A program made the translations under genes and the position numbers. Positions 24,975 through 31,522 of a DNA stretch of 35,925 nt are shown here, piece after piece. The DNA is taken from positions 1 to 35,925 of the forward strand of contig JACRDO010000174.1 in assembly GCA_016212885.1 (NCBI GenBank), read 5' to 3'. Position 1 is the stretch's first letter; each line of letters begins with the position of its first letter. The notes under the pieces were generated by a model. The model made no database searches. It saw only the letters and a list, made by a program, of their open reading frames with translations, and was not told where the DNA came from. The stretch comes from Elusimicrobiota bacterium (GTDB lineage Bacteria; Elusimicrobiota; Elusimicrobia; UBA1565).

Positions 24975-25532
24975 TTACCCCGCAGGGGGCACGTACTTGA
25001 CCGTCAGATTGAACACGCTCTCCCTGGATGTCACCCCGCCGACGGTGATGGGCCCGGCGAGGACCGGGTCCTTGAAGCGGTCGGAGCCCTCGAATATCTT
25101 CAATACCGCGGCCGCGTCCTCGCTGGACACCCCCTTGCAGGCCATGACGAGCGCCAAGCCCTTCTCGTCGCCGGTGGTCGACAAGCTCGTGAGCCAGACC
25201 CCGGGAGGCAGGGTCTTCACCAGATCCTCCATGAAGCGTGGGTAGAGGGCCCGGTACCTCATGAGGCCCCCGACCACCTCCAGCCGGGCCTTGACCGTCT
25301 TGGCGATCTCCTCGAGCGCGGTGACCTGATCCACGATCTTCTTGAGCCGGTCGAGCTCGACGATGTCCGCGGCCAGCGTCTTCTGCAGAGAAACGCTGCG
25401 CCAGTAGTGATGGGCGGAGACCGAAGCGAGTATGACGGCCACGACCGCGGCCCCGGCCGCGCCCTGGATGGCCCGCTGGCGCGAGACCTCCTTGTCGAGG
25501 ATTTCCTGGGGGACGAGATTGATCTTGATCAT
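24975..25532 (-). CDS. pilN: Type IV pilus inner-membrane alignment protein PilN
   Basis: 185 residues. It begins MIKINLVPQEILDKE, the conserved cytoplasmic tail of PilN (IN-L-x-P) that inserts into a groove of PilM. A membrane helix follows at about 25-43 (AAGAAVVAVILASVSAHHY), then a coiled coil and a periplasmic ferredoxin-like domain with MEDLVKTLPPGVWLTSLST, which is a family signature. Gaps to pilM and pilO are 7 and 6 bases. Confidence 0.94.
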   Translation of the reverse strand: MIKINLVPQEILDKEVSRQRAIQGAAGAAVVAVILASVSAHHYWRSVSLQKTLAADIVELDRLKKIVDQVTALEEIAKTVKARLEVVGGLMRYRALYPRFMEDLVKTLPPGVWLTSLSTTGDEKGLALVMACKGVSSEDAAAVLKIFEGSDRFKDPVLAGPITVGGVTSRESVFNLTVKYVPPAG

Positions 25533-25539
25533 AGGCGCA

Positions 25540-26691
25540 TCACACCCAGTCTTTGGGCCTGCGCAGAGCGAGCCCGGCCGCCACGCCGAAACTCGGCAGG
25601 ATCTCGGCCGGGATCTCCGCGGGCTGGCCGAGGAAGCCCAGCGGATTGAGCTGGCTGACGGGAACCTTGAGCTCCCCGGTCAGGTGCTTGGCCAGGTTCT
25701 TCATCCGGGCGGAGCCTCCCGCCAGCACGATGCGCGCGACCGAGCGCTCAGGCCCCTGCGAAAGGTAGAAATCGACCGACCGATGGACCTCGGCGACGAG
25801 GTCCTTCATGACGCCCGTGACCGCCTGGGAGACCGCCAGCGCGTCGCGGTTGCCCTCCGCGAGGGCCTTCTCCTTCTCCCCCTGGTCGAGCAGAAGCCCG
25901 AAGGATTTCTTCGCCTCCTCGGCTTTCGCGGCGTCGCACTGCAAGGCCTTCATGGCCGCCTTCGTGAAAGTGGCGCCGGCGATGAAGATGTCGCGGACCA
26001 CGCGCGTGACGCCCGCCTCGATGATCGAGAGGTTGGTCGTCGTGTGGCCGATATTCAAATAGAGCGTCGAACCCCCCCGCTCCTGTCCGGAATCCGTCCG
26101 CTCGTGCACCCCCTCGAGGGCGAACGAGTCCACGTCGATGATCGCCGGCCGCAGCCCCACGGCCTCCAGCACCTCCACGCGCGCCTGCACCATGTCCTTC
26201 TTGGAGGCGACCAGGACCGTCTCCATCTTCTTCTGGCCTTCCTCCATGACCTCGCTGAGGATGTGGAAGCTGAGCTGGACGTCCTTGATGTCGAACGGGA
26301 TGAACGGCTCGGCCTCCGAGGCGAGCGTCTCGCGCAGCTCGCTCTTCGTCAGGAGCGGGAACTTGACGTAGCGGACGATGACGGAGTTGCCAGAGATCGC
26401 GGTCGCGGCGCGCTTGACCGGGAGAGCCTTCTGGATCAGGAAAGCGCGAAGCTGGTTGATCGACTGCTGCCTGCGCTCGTCCGGAGCCGCGTCCGCCTTC
26501 GATTCGATGGGCAGATGCCCCCAGGTCTTCAACCGCATCTGGCCCCCTTCTTCTTTGAGCCAGACGACCTTGATGGCGTAGCTGCCGATGTCGATGCCGA
26601 GGATGTCCTGCGGCCCGAGGAACATCGAACCGAGTTTTTCCTTGACCTGCTTGAGGTCAAAGGCCTTCAGCTTGTCTGTGATCCCTGCCAT
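25540..26691 (-). CDS. pilM: Type IV pilus actin-like ATPase PilM
   Basis: 383 residues. The actin/FtsA-like fold is shown by a phosphate-1 loop DILGIDIGSYAIKVVWL near the N-terminus, a GSTLYLNIGHTTTNLSII phosphate-2 segment, and an ARIVLAGGSARMKNLA adenosine motif near the C-terminus. The family-typical LRETLASEAEPFIPF stretch follows the first lobe. Cytoplasmic PilM binds ATP and the PilN tail, forming the inner ring of the pilus machine. First gene of the pilMNOPQ operon; pilA, pilB, pilC and pilT are not in the window. AGAGG precedes the ATG by 2 bases. Confidence 0.95.
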   Translation of the reverse strand: MAGITDKLKAFDLKQVKEKLGSMFLGPQDILGIDIGSYAIKVVWLKEEGGQMRLKTWGHLPIESKADAAPDERRQQSINQLRAFLIQKALPVKRAATAISGNSVIVRYVKFPLLTKSELRETLASEAEPFIPFDIKDVQLSFHILSEVMEEGQKKMETVLVASKKDMVQARVEVLEAVGLRPAIIDVDSFALEGVHERTDSGQERGGSTLYLNIGHTTTNLSIIEAGVTRVVRDIFIAGATFTKAAMKALQCDAAKAEEAKKSFGLLLDQGEKEKALAEGNRDALAVSQAVTGVMKDLVAEVHRSVDFYLSQGPERSVARIVLAGGSARMKNLAKHLTGELKVPVSQLNPLGFLGQPAEIPAEILPSFGVAAGLALRRPKDWV

Positions 26692-26780
26692 TCCTCTTTA
26701 ATAACCGCCCGCGTAGGGACAATTCATCCCACGTTCCCCGCGCATCGAGGCCGCATTCTCGCTGTCCGCCGTTATGCAAG

Positions 26781-26821
26781 AAAAGCGCCGCGCCCTATCT
26801 GCTTGGGCGCTCGGCGCTTTT
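26781..26821. promoter_or_regulatory. Long hairpin in the pilM leader, possible attenuator
   Basis: AAAAGCGCCG (26781-26790) pairs perfectly with CGGCGCTTTT (26812-26821), extended inward by CGCCC/GGGCG with a 2-base bulge. On the minus strand the stem is followed by TTTTCTTG-like sequence. It lies in the ~160-base leader between the predicted pil promoter and pilM, together with two smaller hairpins (ACGG-TTCAG-CCGT and GGGA-x7-TCCC). It could be a transcription attenuator or a stable leader structure; no known riboswitch consensus was recognised. Confidence 0.55.
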
Positions 26822-26860
26822 CCCGCGTCAGCATCGAAGAAACGGCTGAACCGTCTAGTA

Positions 26861-26889
26861 TTTTTAACAGGATTATGCGCGTTTGTCAA
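26861..26889 (-). promoter_or_regulatory. Predicted promoter of the pil operon
   Basis: On the minus strand TTGACA (26889-26884) is followed after 17 bases by TAAAAA (26866-26861), a weak -10. The complementary strand has TTGTCA at 26883-26888, so the -35 hexamers of the divergent pil and inositol operons overlap back to back. Confidence 0.45.
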
Positions 26890-26909
26890 GGGCTTTTTTA
26901 TGTTATACC
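26883..26909 (+). promoter_or_regulatory. Possible promoter of the inositol-type operon
   Basis: TTGTCA (26883-26888) and TATACC (26904-26909) are 15 bases apart, a short spacer, so this is tentative. Transcription would begin about 7-10 bases later, almost at the GTG start codon (26919), and there is no Shine-Dalgarno sequence. A leaderless transcript is therefore possible. Confidence 0.35.
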
Positions 26910-26918
26910 ATTTCTTCC

Positions 26919-27596
26919 GTGCTGAAGGCCGTGCTCTTTGACTACGGCGGCACGCTGGATTCGGACGGAATTCCCTGGCTCGACCGCTTCTATCCGATCT
27001 ATCAGGGAGCGGGTCTAAGAGCCTCCTGGGAGGACTTCCGGACAGCGTTTTATGACTCGGATGACCGCCTTCCGGAACGTTTCCGGCTGGACGGCTTGGA
27101 CCTCGAGCGGACGGTCCAGCGCCAGGTCGGCTGCGTGGCGCAGCGCCTGGCTCCGGGCCGAGCCGACCTGCCCCAAGCCGTAGTTCGCCGGTTCGTGGAC
27201 TCCTCCCGCGAGCAGCTCAGGCGCAACCGCCCTCTGCTGGAGCGCCTGCGCCGCCGCTTCCTCCTCGGAATCGTCTCCAACTTCTACGGGAATCTCGAAG
27301 CGATCCTCGAAGCCGAAGGCTGGCTGGAGCTTTTCGGCGTCGTGGCCGACTCCGCGCGGGTCGGCTGCGCGAAGCCCGACAGGGAGATATTCGCCTATGC
27401 CGCACGAAAGCTCGGAACCCCGCTGGAGGAGACCTTGATGGTGGGAGACTCTCTTGAGCGCGATATGCGCGGGGCCGAGGCAGTTGGGATGCCGCACGCG
27501 TGGCTCGCAGGCGGCCGCGCGCACGCGCGGCCCTGCTGCCCCGGGACACCTATGCTGCGCACGCTTCTTGACTTGGAGGCCGCGCTCCCGCCATGA
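26919..27596 (+). CDS. HAD-superfamily phosphatase
   Basis: 225 residues from GTG. Motif I is FDYGGTL (nucleophile Asp at residue 8; the second acid of the usual DxD is replaced by Gly, as in several HAD subgroups). Motif II is GIVSNFYG, motif III the Lys in GCAKPDREIF, and motif IV VGDSLERDM. The helical cap between motifs I and II marks subclass C1. It would remove phosphate from a small phosphoester. In this operon, with inositol-phosphate synthase and a CDP-alcohol phosphotransferase, an inositol-phosphate or phosphatidyl-inositol-phosphate type substrate is plausible but not shown. The GTG was chosen because the conserved motif follows seven residues later; no ribosome-binding site precedes it. 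Its stop overlaps the next ATG as ATGA. Confidence 0.88.
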   Translation: MLKAVLFDYGGTLDSDGIPWLDRFYPIYQGAGLRASWEDFRTAFYDSDDRLPERFRLDGLDLERTVQRQVGCVAQRLAPGRADLPQAVVRRFVDSSREQLRRNRPLLERLRRRFLLGIVSNFYGNLEAILEAEGWLELFGVVADSARVGCAKPDREIFAYAARKLGTPLEETLMVGDSLERDMRGAEAVGMPHAWLAGGRAHARPCCPGTPMLRTLLDLEAALPP

Positions 27597-28327
27597 CCTC
27601 CCTGCGCCATGGCGGCATCATCGCGGCCGGCGAAGGCTCCCGGATGGCTTCGCGCTATCCGGGCATGCCCAAGCCCCTGGTGCGTGTGGGCGGGAAGCCT
27701 CTCATCGGCTGGGTGGCGCTTGCGCTGCGGGCCGCCGGGATCCGCCGGCTGCTCGTGCTCCTGAACTCGCGCGGAGGCGCGGTGAGGGACTACCTGCGCA
27801 GCTCCGCGGGCCGCGTGCCGGGCTTGGAAGTATCGTTTTTAAGGCGGGATACGGACTCCTCCTGGGAGAGCTTCCGGCTCCTCAGCCGGACCCTCGCCCG
27901 CAGGTCGAGCCGATTCCTGCTGAGCGCCGCGGACACGGTCGTTTCGCCGGCGGACGCAGCCCGGTTCGCCAAAGAGGCCTTCCGGCCGCTTCGGGGAGCC
28001 CCCCCGGCAGCGGCGCTCGGCCTGACGCGCTTCGTCGACGACGAGAAGCCTCTTTGGGCCCAGCTCGGGCCCGGCGGCCTCGTCACGGCATTGGGCCCCG
28101 GCGCCCGGCGCGGGGAGGCGGTCACCTGCGGCCTCTATGCCCTGAGCGCGAAGACCGCGGCCAGGATGCCGCCGGAGCGCGCCTACGGGCGCCTGCGGGA
28201 TTTCTGGACGAGCCTCGTCCGGTCAGGCGAAGCCGTGCGCGGCGTCCTGCTGGCCGACGCCGTGGACGTGGACCGTCCCGAAGACGTGGCTGTCGCGGAA
28301 AGGAAACTAGGATGCTCCGCTGCTTAG
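27593..28327 (+). CDS. Sugar-phosphate-type nucleotidyltransferase
   Basis: 244 residues. The N-terminal GGIIAAGEGSRM and KPLVRVGGKPLIGW are the intact nucleotide-binding signature (G-x-x-x-AAG-x-G-x-R and P-K-P-L) of the NTP_transferase/IspD/MobA-like fold. SRFLLSAADTVV gives the metal-binding Asp, and the C-terminal VLLADAVDVDRPEDVAVAE matches the end of sugar-1-phosphate cytidylyl- or uridylyltransferases. It would activate a phosphorylated alcohol with CTP or another NTP. Because the fusion protein later in the operon has lost these motifs, this protein probably provides the activated precursor, for instance a CDP-inositol type compound (inference). ATG overlaps the HAD stop as ATGA. Confidence 0.87.
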   Translation: MTSLRHGGIIAAGEGSRMASRYPGMPKPLVRVGGKPLIGWVALALRAAGIRRLLVLLNSRGGAVRDYLRSSAGRVPGLEVSFLRRDTDSSWESFRLLSRTLARRSSRFLLSAADTVVSPADAARFAKEAFRPLRGAPPAAALGLTRFVDDEKPLWAQLGPGGLVTALGPGARRGEAVTCGLYALSAKTAARMPPERAYGRLRDFWTSLVRSGEAVRGVLLADAVDVDRPEDVAVAERKLGCSAA

Positions 28328-29157
28328 GCATTTTGCGCGAAGTGCAGAACTCCCCCAGCCGGGAGACGGACGACGCGATGATACTCGACGCGGTCCTCGA
28401 ACAGCTCCGCAACCTCGGCGTGCGGACCGAGCGAATCACGCCGGAAGAGGCGGACCGCGGCGATCTCTCCGGCTTCGACCTGGTGCTGGCGATGTGCGAG
28501 ACCTGTCCCCGGATCAAGCGGCTCTCGGCCCTGGCCGAGCGCTCCCGGGCGATCTGGGCCAATGCGCCGCAATCCGTGCTCAATTGCTATCGGCTGAATA
28601 TGATCGAGGCCCTGGCCGGAAGGGACGGCATCCGCTTCCCGCGCTCGGAGCTGCGCCGGGTCCAAGACGGGGCCGGCCGCGCGCCTTTCGAGGCCGGCGG
28701 CTATTGGGTCAAGCGGGGCGACGTCCACAACACCTGCGACCATGACGTCGTCTTCCTGAGCTCCTGGTCTAAGGCCGCCCGGGTCATCAAGGACTTCGAC
28801 GAGCGCGAGATCGGGCATTATGTGGTCCAGCCGCATATCGACGGGGACATCATCAAGTTCTACGGCGTGGGCCCGGGCCGCTGGTTCACCTGGTTCCACC
28901 ATGACCCGACGCGCGCTCGCCGCACCCCCTTCCTCGTCGGCGAGCTCGCCCGGACGGCCGCCTGCGGCGCCGGCGCGCTCGGCCTCGAGATCTTCGGAGG
29001 GGACGCGATCGTGTCGCCGGACGGGGCCCTCACGCTCCTGGACATGAACTCCTGGCCGAGCTTCGCGCGCGTCCGGCGCGAGGCCGCCCTCCAGATCGCC
29101 TGGCACCTTCAGACGCGGTGGGCCGCGAGACGGCCCGCCGCACGGAGAAAAAGATGA
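28312..29157 (+). CDS. ATP-grasp enzyme (RimK- or inositol-kinase-like)
   Basis: 281 residues. After an N-terminal pre-ATP-grasp domain (ILDAVLEQLRNLG, LAMCETCPRI, ANAPQSVLNCY), the ATP-grasp core shows YWVKRGDVH (ATP-binding Lys), HYVVQPHIDGDIIKFYGVG, and a metal/phosphate end DAIVSPDGALTLLDMNSWP (D-x-x-x-D-x-N). The Q-x-x-I-x-G-x-x-x-K-x-Y-x-V-G run is shared by RimK-type ligases and by inositol-tris/tetrakisphosphate kinases. Possible reactions are ligation of an amino acid to an amine or phosphorylation of an inositol; the sequence alone cannot decide. The start at 28312 has AGGA just before it and overlaps the nucleotidyltransferase end by 16 bases. The stop overlaps the aminotransferase ATG. 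Confidence 0.8.
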   Translation: MLRCLGILREVQNSPSRETDDAMILDAVLEQLRNLGVRTERITPEEADRGDLSGFDLVLAMCETCPRIKRLSALAERSRAIWANAPQSVLNCYRLNMIEALAGRDGIRFPRSELRRVQDGAGRAPFEAGGYWVKRGDVHNTCDHDVVFLSSWSKAARVIKDFDEREIGHYVVQPHIDGDIIKFYGVGPGRWFTWFHHDPTRARRTPFLVGELARTAACGAGALGLEIFGGDAIVSPDGALTLLDMNSWPSFARVRREAALQIAWHLQTRWAARRPAARRKR

Positions 29158-30500
29158 AAACAGCCGCCGAAATCCCGGCCGCCTGGCGCTCAGGCCCGAT
29201 CTCGCGCAAGCTCTTCCTGGAGGAGCAGGCCACCATGACGCCCGGCCTCCAGCAGATCGCCGTCTTCTCCGAGCTCGTCATGGAGCGCGGCGAGCGCGCC
29301 ACGCTCTATGACGCAGACGGCCGCTCCTATCTCGACTTCGTGGCGGGCGTCTGCGTGGCCTCCATCGGGCACGGCCACCCGGAGTACGCCCGGGCCCTCT
29401 CGGAGCAGGCGGCCAGGCTCTGCGTCGGCAGCTTCACGACGAAGAACCGCGTCGAGTTCCTCAGGCGCCTCGTGAAGCTCACCCCCAAGGGCTTAGACCG
29501 CGTCCAGCTCTACTCCAGCGGCGCCGAGGCGGTGGAGGCCGCGATCCGGCTCGCCAAGAGCCACACCAAGAACTTCGAGGTCATTTCCTTCTGGGGCGGC
29601 TTCCACGGCAAGACGGGCGGGGTGCTGGGCCTGCTCGGCAGCGACTTCAAGCACCAGCTCGGGCCCATCCACCCGGGCCTCTACCTGACGCCCTATCCCA
29701 ACCCCTACCGCAACCCCTTCGGGATCTCGGACCCGGCCGAGCTCAGCGCGCGCTGCCTCCAGTTCCTGCGCGAGAAGATCAAGGTGGAGACCTCCGGCAG
29801 TCTCGCCGCGATCATCCTCGAGCCCATCCAGGGCACGGCCGGCAACGTCATCCCGCCGCCGGGGTTCTTGAAGGGCGCGCTGGACATCGCGCACGAGCAT
29901 GGGGCGATCCTCATCTCCGACGAGATGATCACCGCCTTCGGACGGACGGGCTATTGGTTCGGGGTCCAGCACGATGGCGTGATCCCCGACATCATGACCA
30001 TCGGCAAGGGAGTGGCCGGGGGCTTTCCGGTCAGCGGCATCGTCACGACGTCCGAGATCGCCAAAGCCAAGCCTTTCGCCAATCCGAGCGGCTCTTCCTC
30101 CAGCTACGGCGGCAACCCCCTCGCGGCCGCGGCCTGCAACGCGGCCCTGCGCATCGTGGAGAGCGAGAACCTCCTCGAGAACTCCAAGCGGGTCGGCTCC
30201 GCGATGCTGGAGCGCCTCCGGAAAATCCAGGAGCGCTTCCGCTTCATCGGCGACGTGCGCGGCCGCGGCCTCATGATCGGGGTGGAATTCGTCGAGGACC
30301 GCGCGAGCAGGAAGCCTCTGCGCAAGGAAGCCTGCAGGGCCATATTCGACGAAGCGCTCAAGCGGGGCCTGCTCACCATGTCCTACTCGCCGGCCCTGCG
30401 CATCAATCCGCCGCTGAACATCACCCAGGCCGAAGCCCTGCGCGGACTCGACATCCTCGCGGAAGCGCTGGAAGCCGTTTCCCGGAGGTTCGGGCTCTGA
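29154..30500 (+). CDS. Class III PLP-dependent aminotransferase
   Basis: 448 residues, normal for the family. SGAEAVEAAIRLAK forms the phosphate-binding part, ISDEMITAFGRTG contains Asp256 that pairs with the pyridine nitrogen, and TIGKGVAGGFPVSG contains Lys285, the Schiff-base lysine. The C-terminal domain includes GDVRGRGLMIGVEF and LRINPPLNIT. Family members move amino groups to aldehydes or ketones, as in 4-aminobutyrate, ornithine or dialkylglycine metabolism. Next to a sugar/cyclitol-type dehydrogenase it may aminate an oxidised product, but this is inference. The start at 29154 was chosen for the ATGA overlap with the ATP-grasp gene and the GGAG 7 bases upstream. Confidence 0.92.
   Translation: MKTAAEIPAAWRSGPISRKLFLEEQATMTPGLQQIAVFSELVMERGERATLYDADGRSYLDFVAGVCVASIGHGHPEYARALSEQAARLCVGSFTTKNRVEFLRRLVKLTPKGLDRVQLYSSGAEAVEAAIRLAKSHTKNFEVISFWGGFHGKTGGVLGLLGSDFKHQLGPIHPGLYLTPYPNPYRNPFGISDPAELSARCLQFLREKIKVETSGSLAAIILEPIQGTAGNVIPPPGFLKGALDIAHEHGAILISDEMITAFGRTGYWFGVQHDGVIPDIMTIGKGVAGGFPVSGIVTTSEIAKAKPFANPSGSSSSYGGNPLAAAACNAALRIVESENLLENSKRVGSAMLERLRKIQERFRFIGDVRGRGLMIGVEFVEDRASRKPLRKEACRAIFDEALKRGLLTMSYSPALRINPPLNITQAEALRGLDILAEALEAVSRRFGL
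30484..30499 (+). promoter_or_regulatory. Ribosome-binding site supporting a CTG start
   Basis: GGAGG at 30484-30488 lies inside the aminotransferase 3' end, 8 bases before CTG (30497-30499). No common start codon is in frame near the beginning of the oxidoreductase domain, so this site argues for initiation at CTG coupled to termination at the overlapping TGA. Confidence 0.6.
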
Positions 30501-31522
30501 GCAAAGCTCTGCAGGGCGCCATCATCGGCTTCGGGGTTGTCGCGCAGGACGCGCATGCGCCGGCCTTCGCCCGCGCGGAGGGCTTCGAGATCGCCGCGGT
30601 CGCGGACTCTAGCTCCAAGCGCCTGGCGGCCGCGCGCAAGATTTTCCCCAACGCCCGGATCTATCCCTCCGCCCGGAAGCTCTACGCCGCCGAAAAGCTC
30701 GATTTCGTTGACATCGCAACGCCGCCCCACCTGCACGCCGAGCTGTGCCTGGAGGCGCTTCGCAGACGCCTGCACGTGCTCTGCGAAAAGCCCCTCGTCT
30801 TCACGCGGGGAGAATTCGAGGCTCTCCGGGCGCAAGCCCAGCGGCAGAAGCGGGCCCTGTTCCCGGTCCACAACTGGAAGTACGCCCCGGCCCTTTCCAA
30901 GCTGCACGCGCTCCTGCGCGCCGGCTCAATCGGCGAGCTCCGCCACATCGAACTGCACGTGCTGAGGTCGAAGCCCGCGGCCGCCTCCGGCCTCGGGAGC
31001 GGCTCCAATTGGCGCTTGGACCGGAGCCGGGCCGGAGGCGGCATCCTGGTGGACCACGGCTGGCACAACATCTACCTGCTCATGTGGCTCTCGGGCGCCG
31101 CTCCCGTTGACATGCAGGCGGTCCTTCAGACCGCCTCCAACGGCCTGTGCGACGAGGAAGCGGCCTGCCTGCTGCGCTTCCCACGCGCCAGCGCCTTGAT
31201 GTATCTGAGCTGGCGCTCCCCACGGCGCGCCCAATGGGGAGTGGCCTACGGGCGCTGCGGCTCCATCGAGCTCTTAGACGACCGGCTCATCCTCTCCCGC
31301 AACAGCGGCGCCCAGACCTTCCGGTTCCCGCAGAAGCTCTCCGCGGGGTCCGCCCACCCCGAGTGGTTCGCGGCGATGCTGCCGGACTTCCGGGCCGCCA
31401 TCGCCCGTCCGGCCTCCGGCCTGGAGTTCCTGGAGGAGGCCGGGGCCTGCGCCGCGCTCATCGAGCGGGCCTACCGCGCCGCGGAAGCTCCCCGCGCGAA
31501 ATGCGCGCAATGGGCAACGTGA
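30497..31522 (+). CDS. Gfo/Idh/MocA-family NAD(P)-dependent oxidoreductase
   Basis: 341 residues. An N-terminal Rossmann domain has GAIIGFGVVAQDAH (GxGxxA variant), then AVADSSSKRL, and the family signature CEKPL with catalytic Lys98. The C-terminal domain carries ILVDHGWHNIYLL, the conserved D-x-x-x-H. Enzymes of this family oxidise a hydroxyl of sugars or inositols to a ketone (for example inositol 2-dehydrogenase). No ATG, GTG or TTG lies near the domain start. The most likely start is CTG at 30497, overlapping the aminotransferase stop as CTGA and with GGAGG (30484-30488) 8 bases upstream. Its own stop overlaps the next gene's GTG. Confidence 0.88.
   Translation: MSKALQGAIIGFGVVAQDAHAPAFARAEGFEIAAVADSSSKRLAAARKIFPNARIYPSARKLYAAEKLDFVDIATPPHLHAELCLEALRRRLHVLCEKPLVFTRGEFEALRAQAQRQKRALFPVHNWKYAPALSKLHALLRAGSIGELRHIELHVLRSKPAAASGLGSGSNWRLDRSRAGGGILVDHGWHNIYLLMWLSGAAPVDMQAVLQTASNGLCDEEAACLLRFPRASALMYLSWRSPRRAQWGVAYGRCGSIELLDDRLILSRNSGAQTFRFPQKLSAGSAHPEWFAAMLPDFRAAIARPASGLEFLEEAGACAALIERAYRAAEAPRAKCAQWAT

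Noticed and set aside
26692-26880. c-di-GMP (GEMM) or another known riboswitch before pilM
   Set aside because: GEMM elements do occur before pilus genes, but the conserved core sequences were not found in this leader; only generic hairpins are present.
26698-26889. Small 63-codon frame in the pil leader
   Set aside because: No ribosome-binding site or known domain; it spans the promoter and the structured leader.
27454-28311. Upstream extension of the ATP-grasp frame
   Set aside because: It overlaps the HAD and nucleotidyltransferase genes, which have clear motifs in their own frames; the extension has none.
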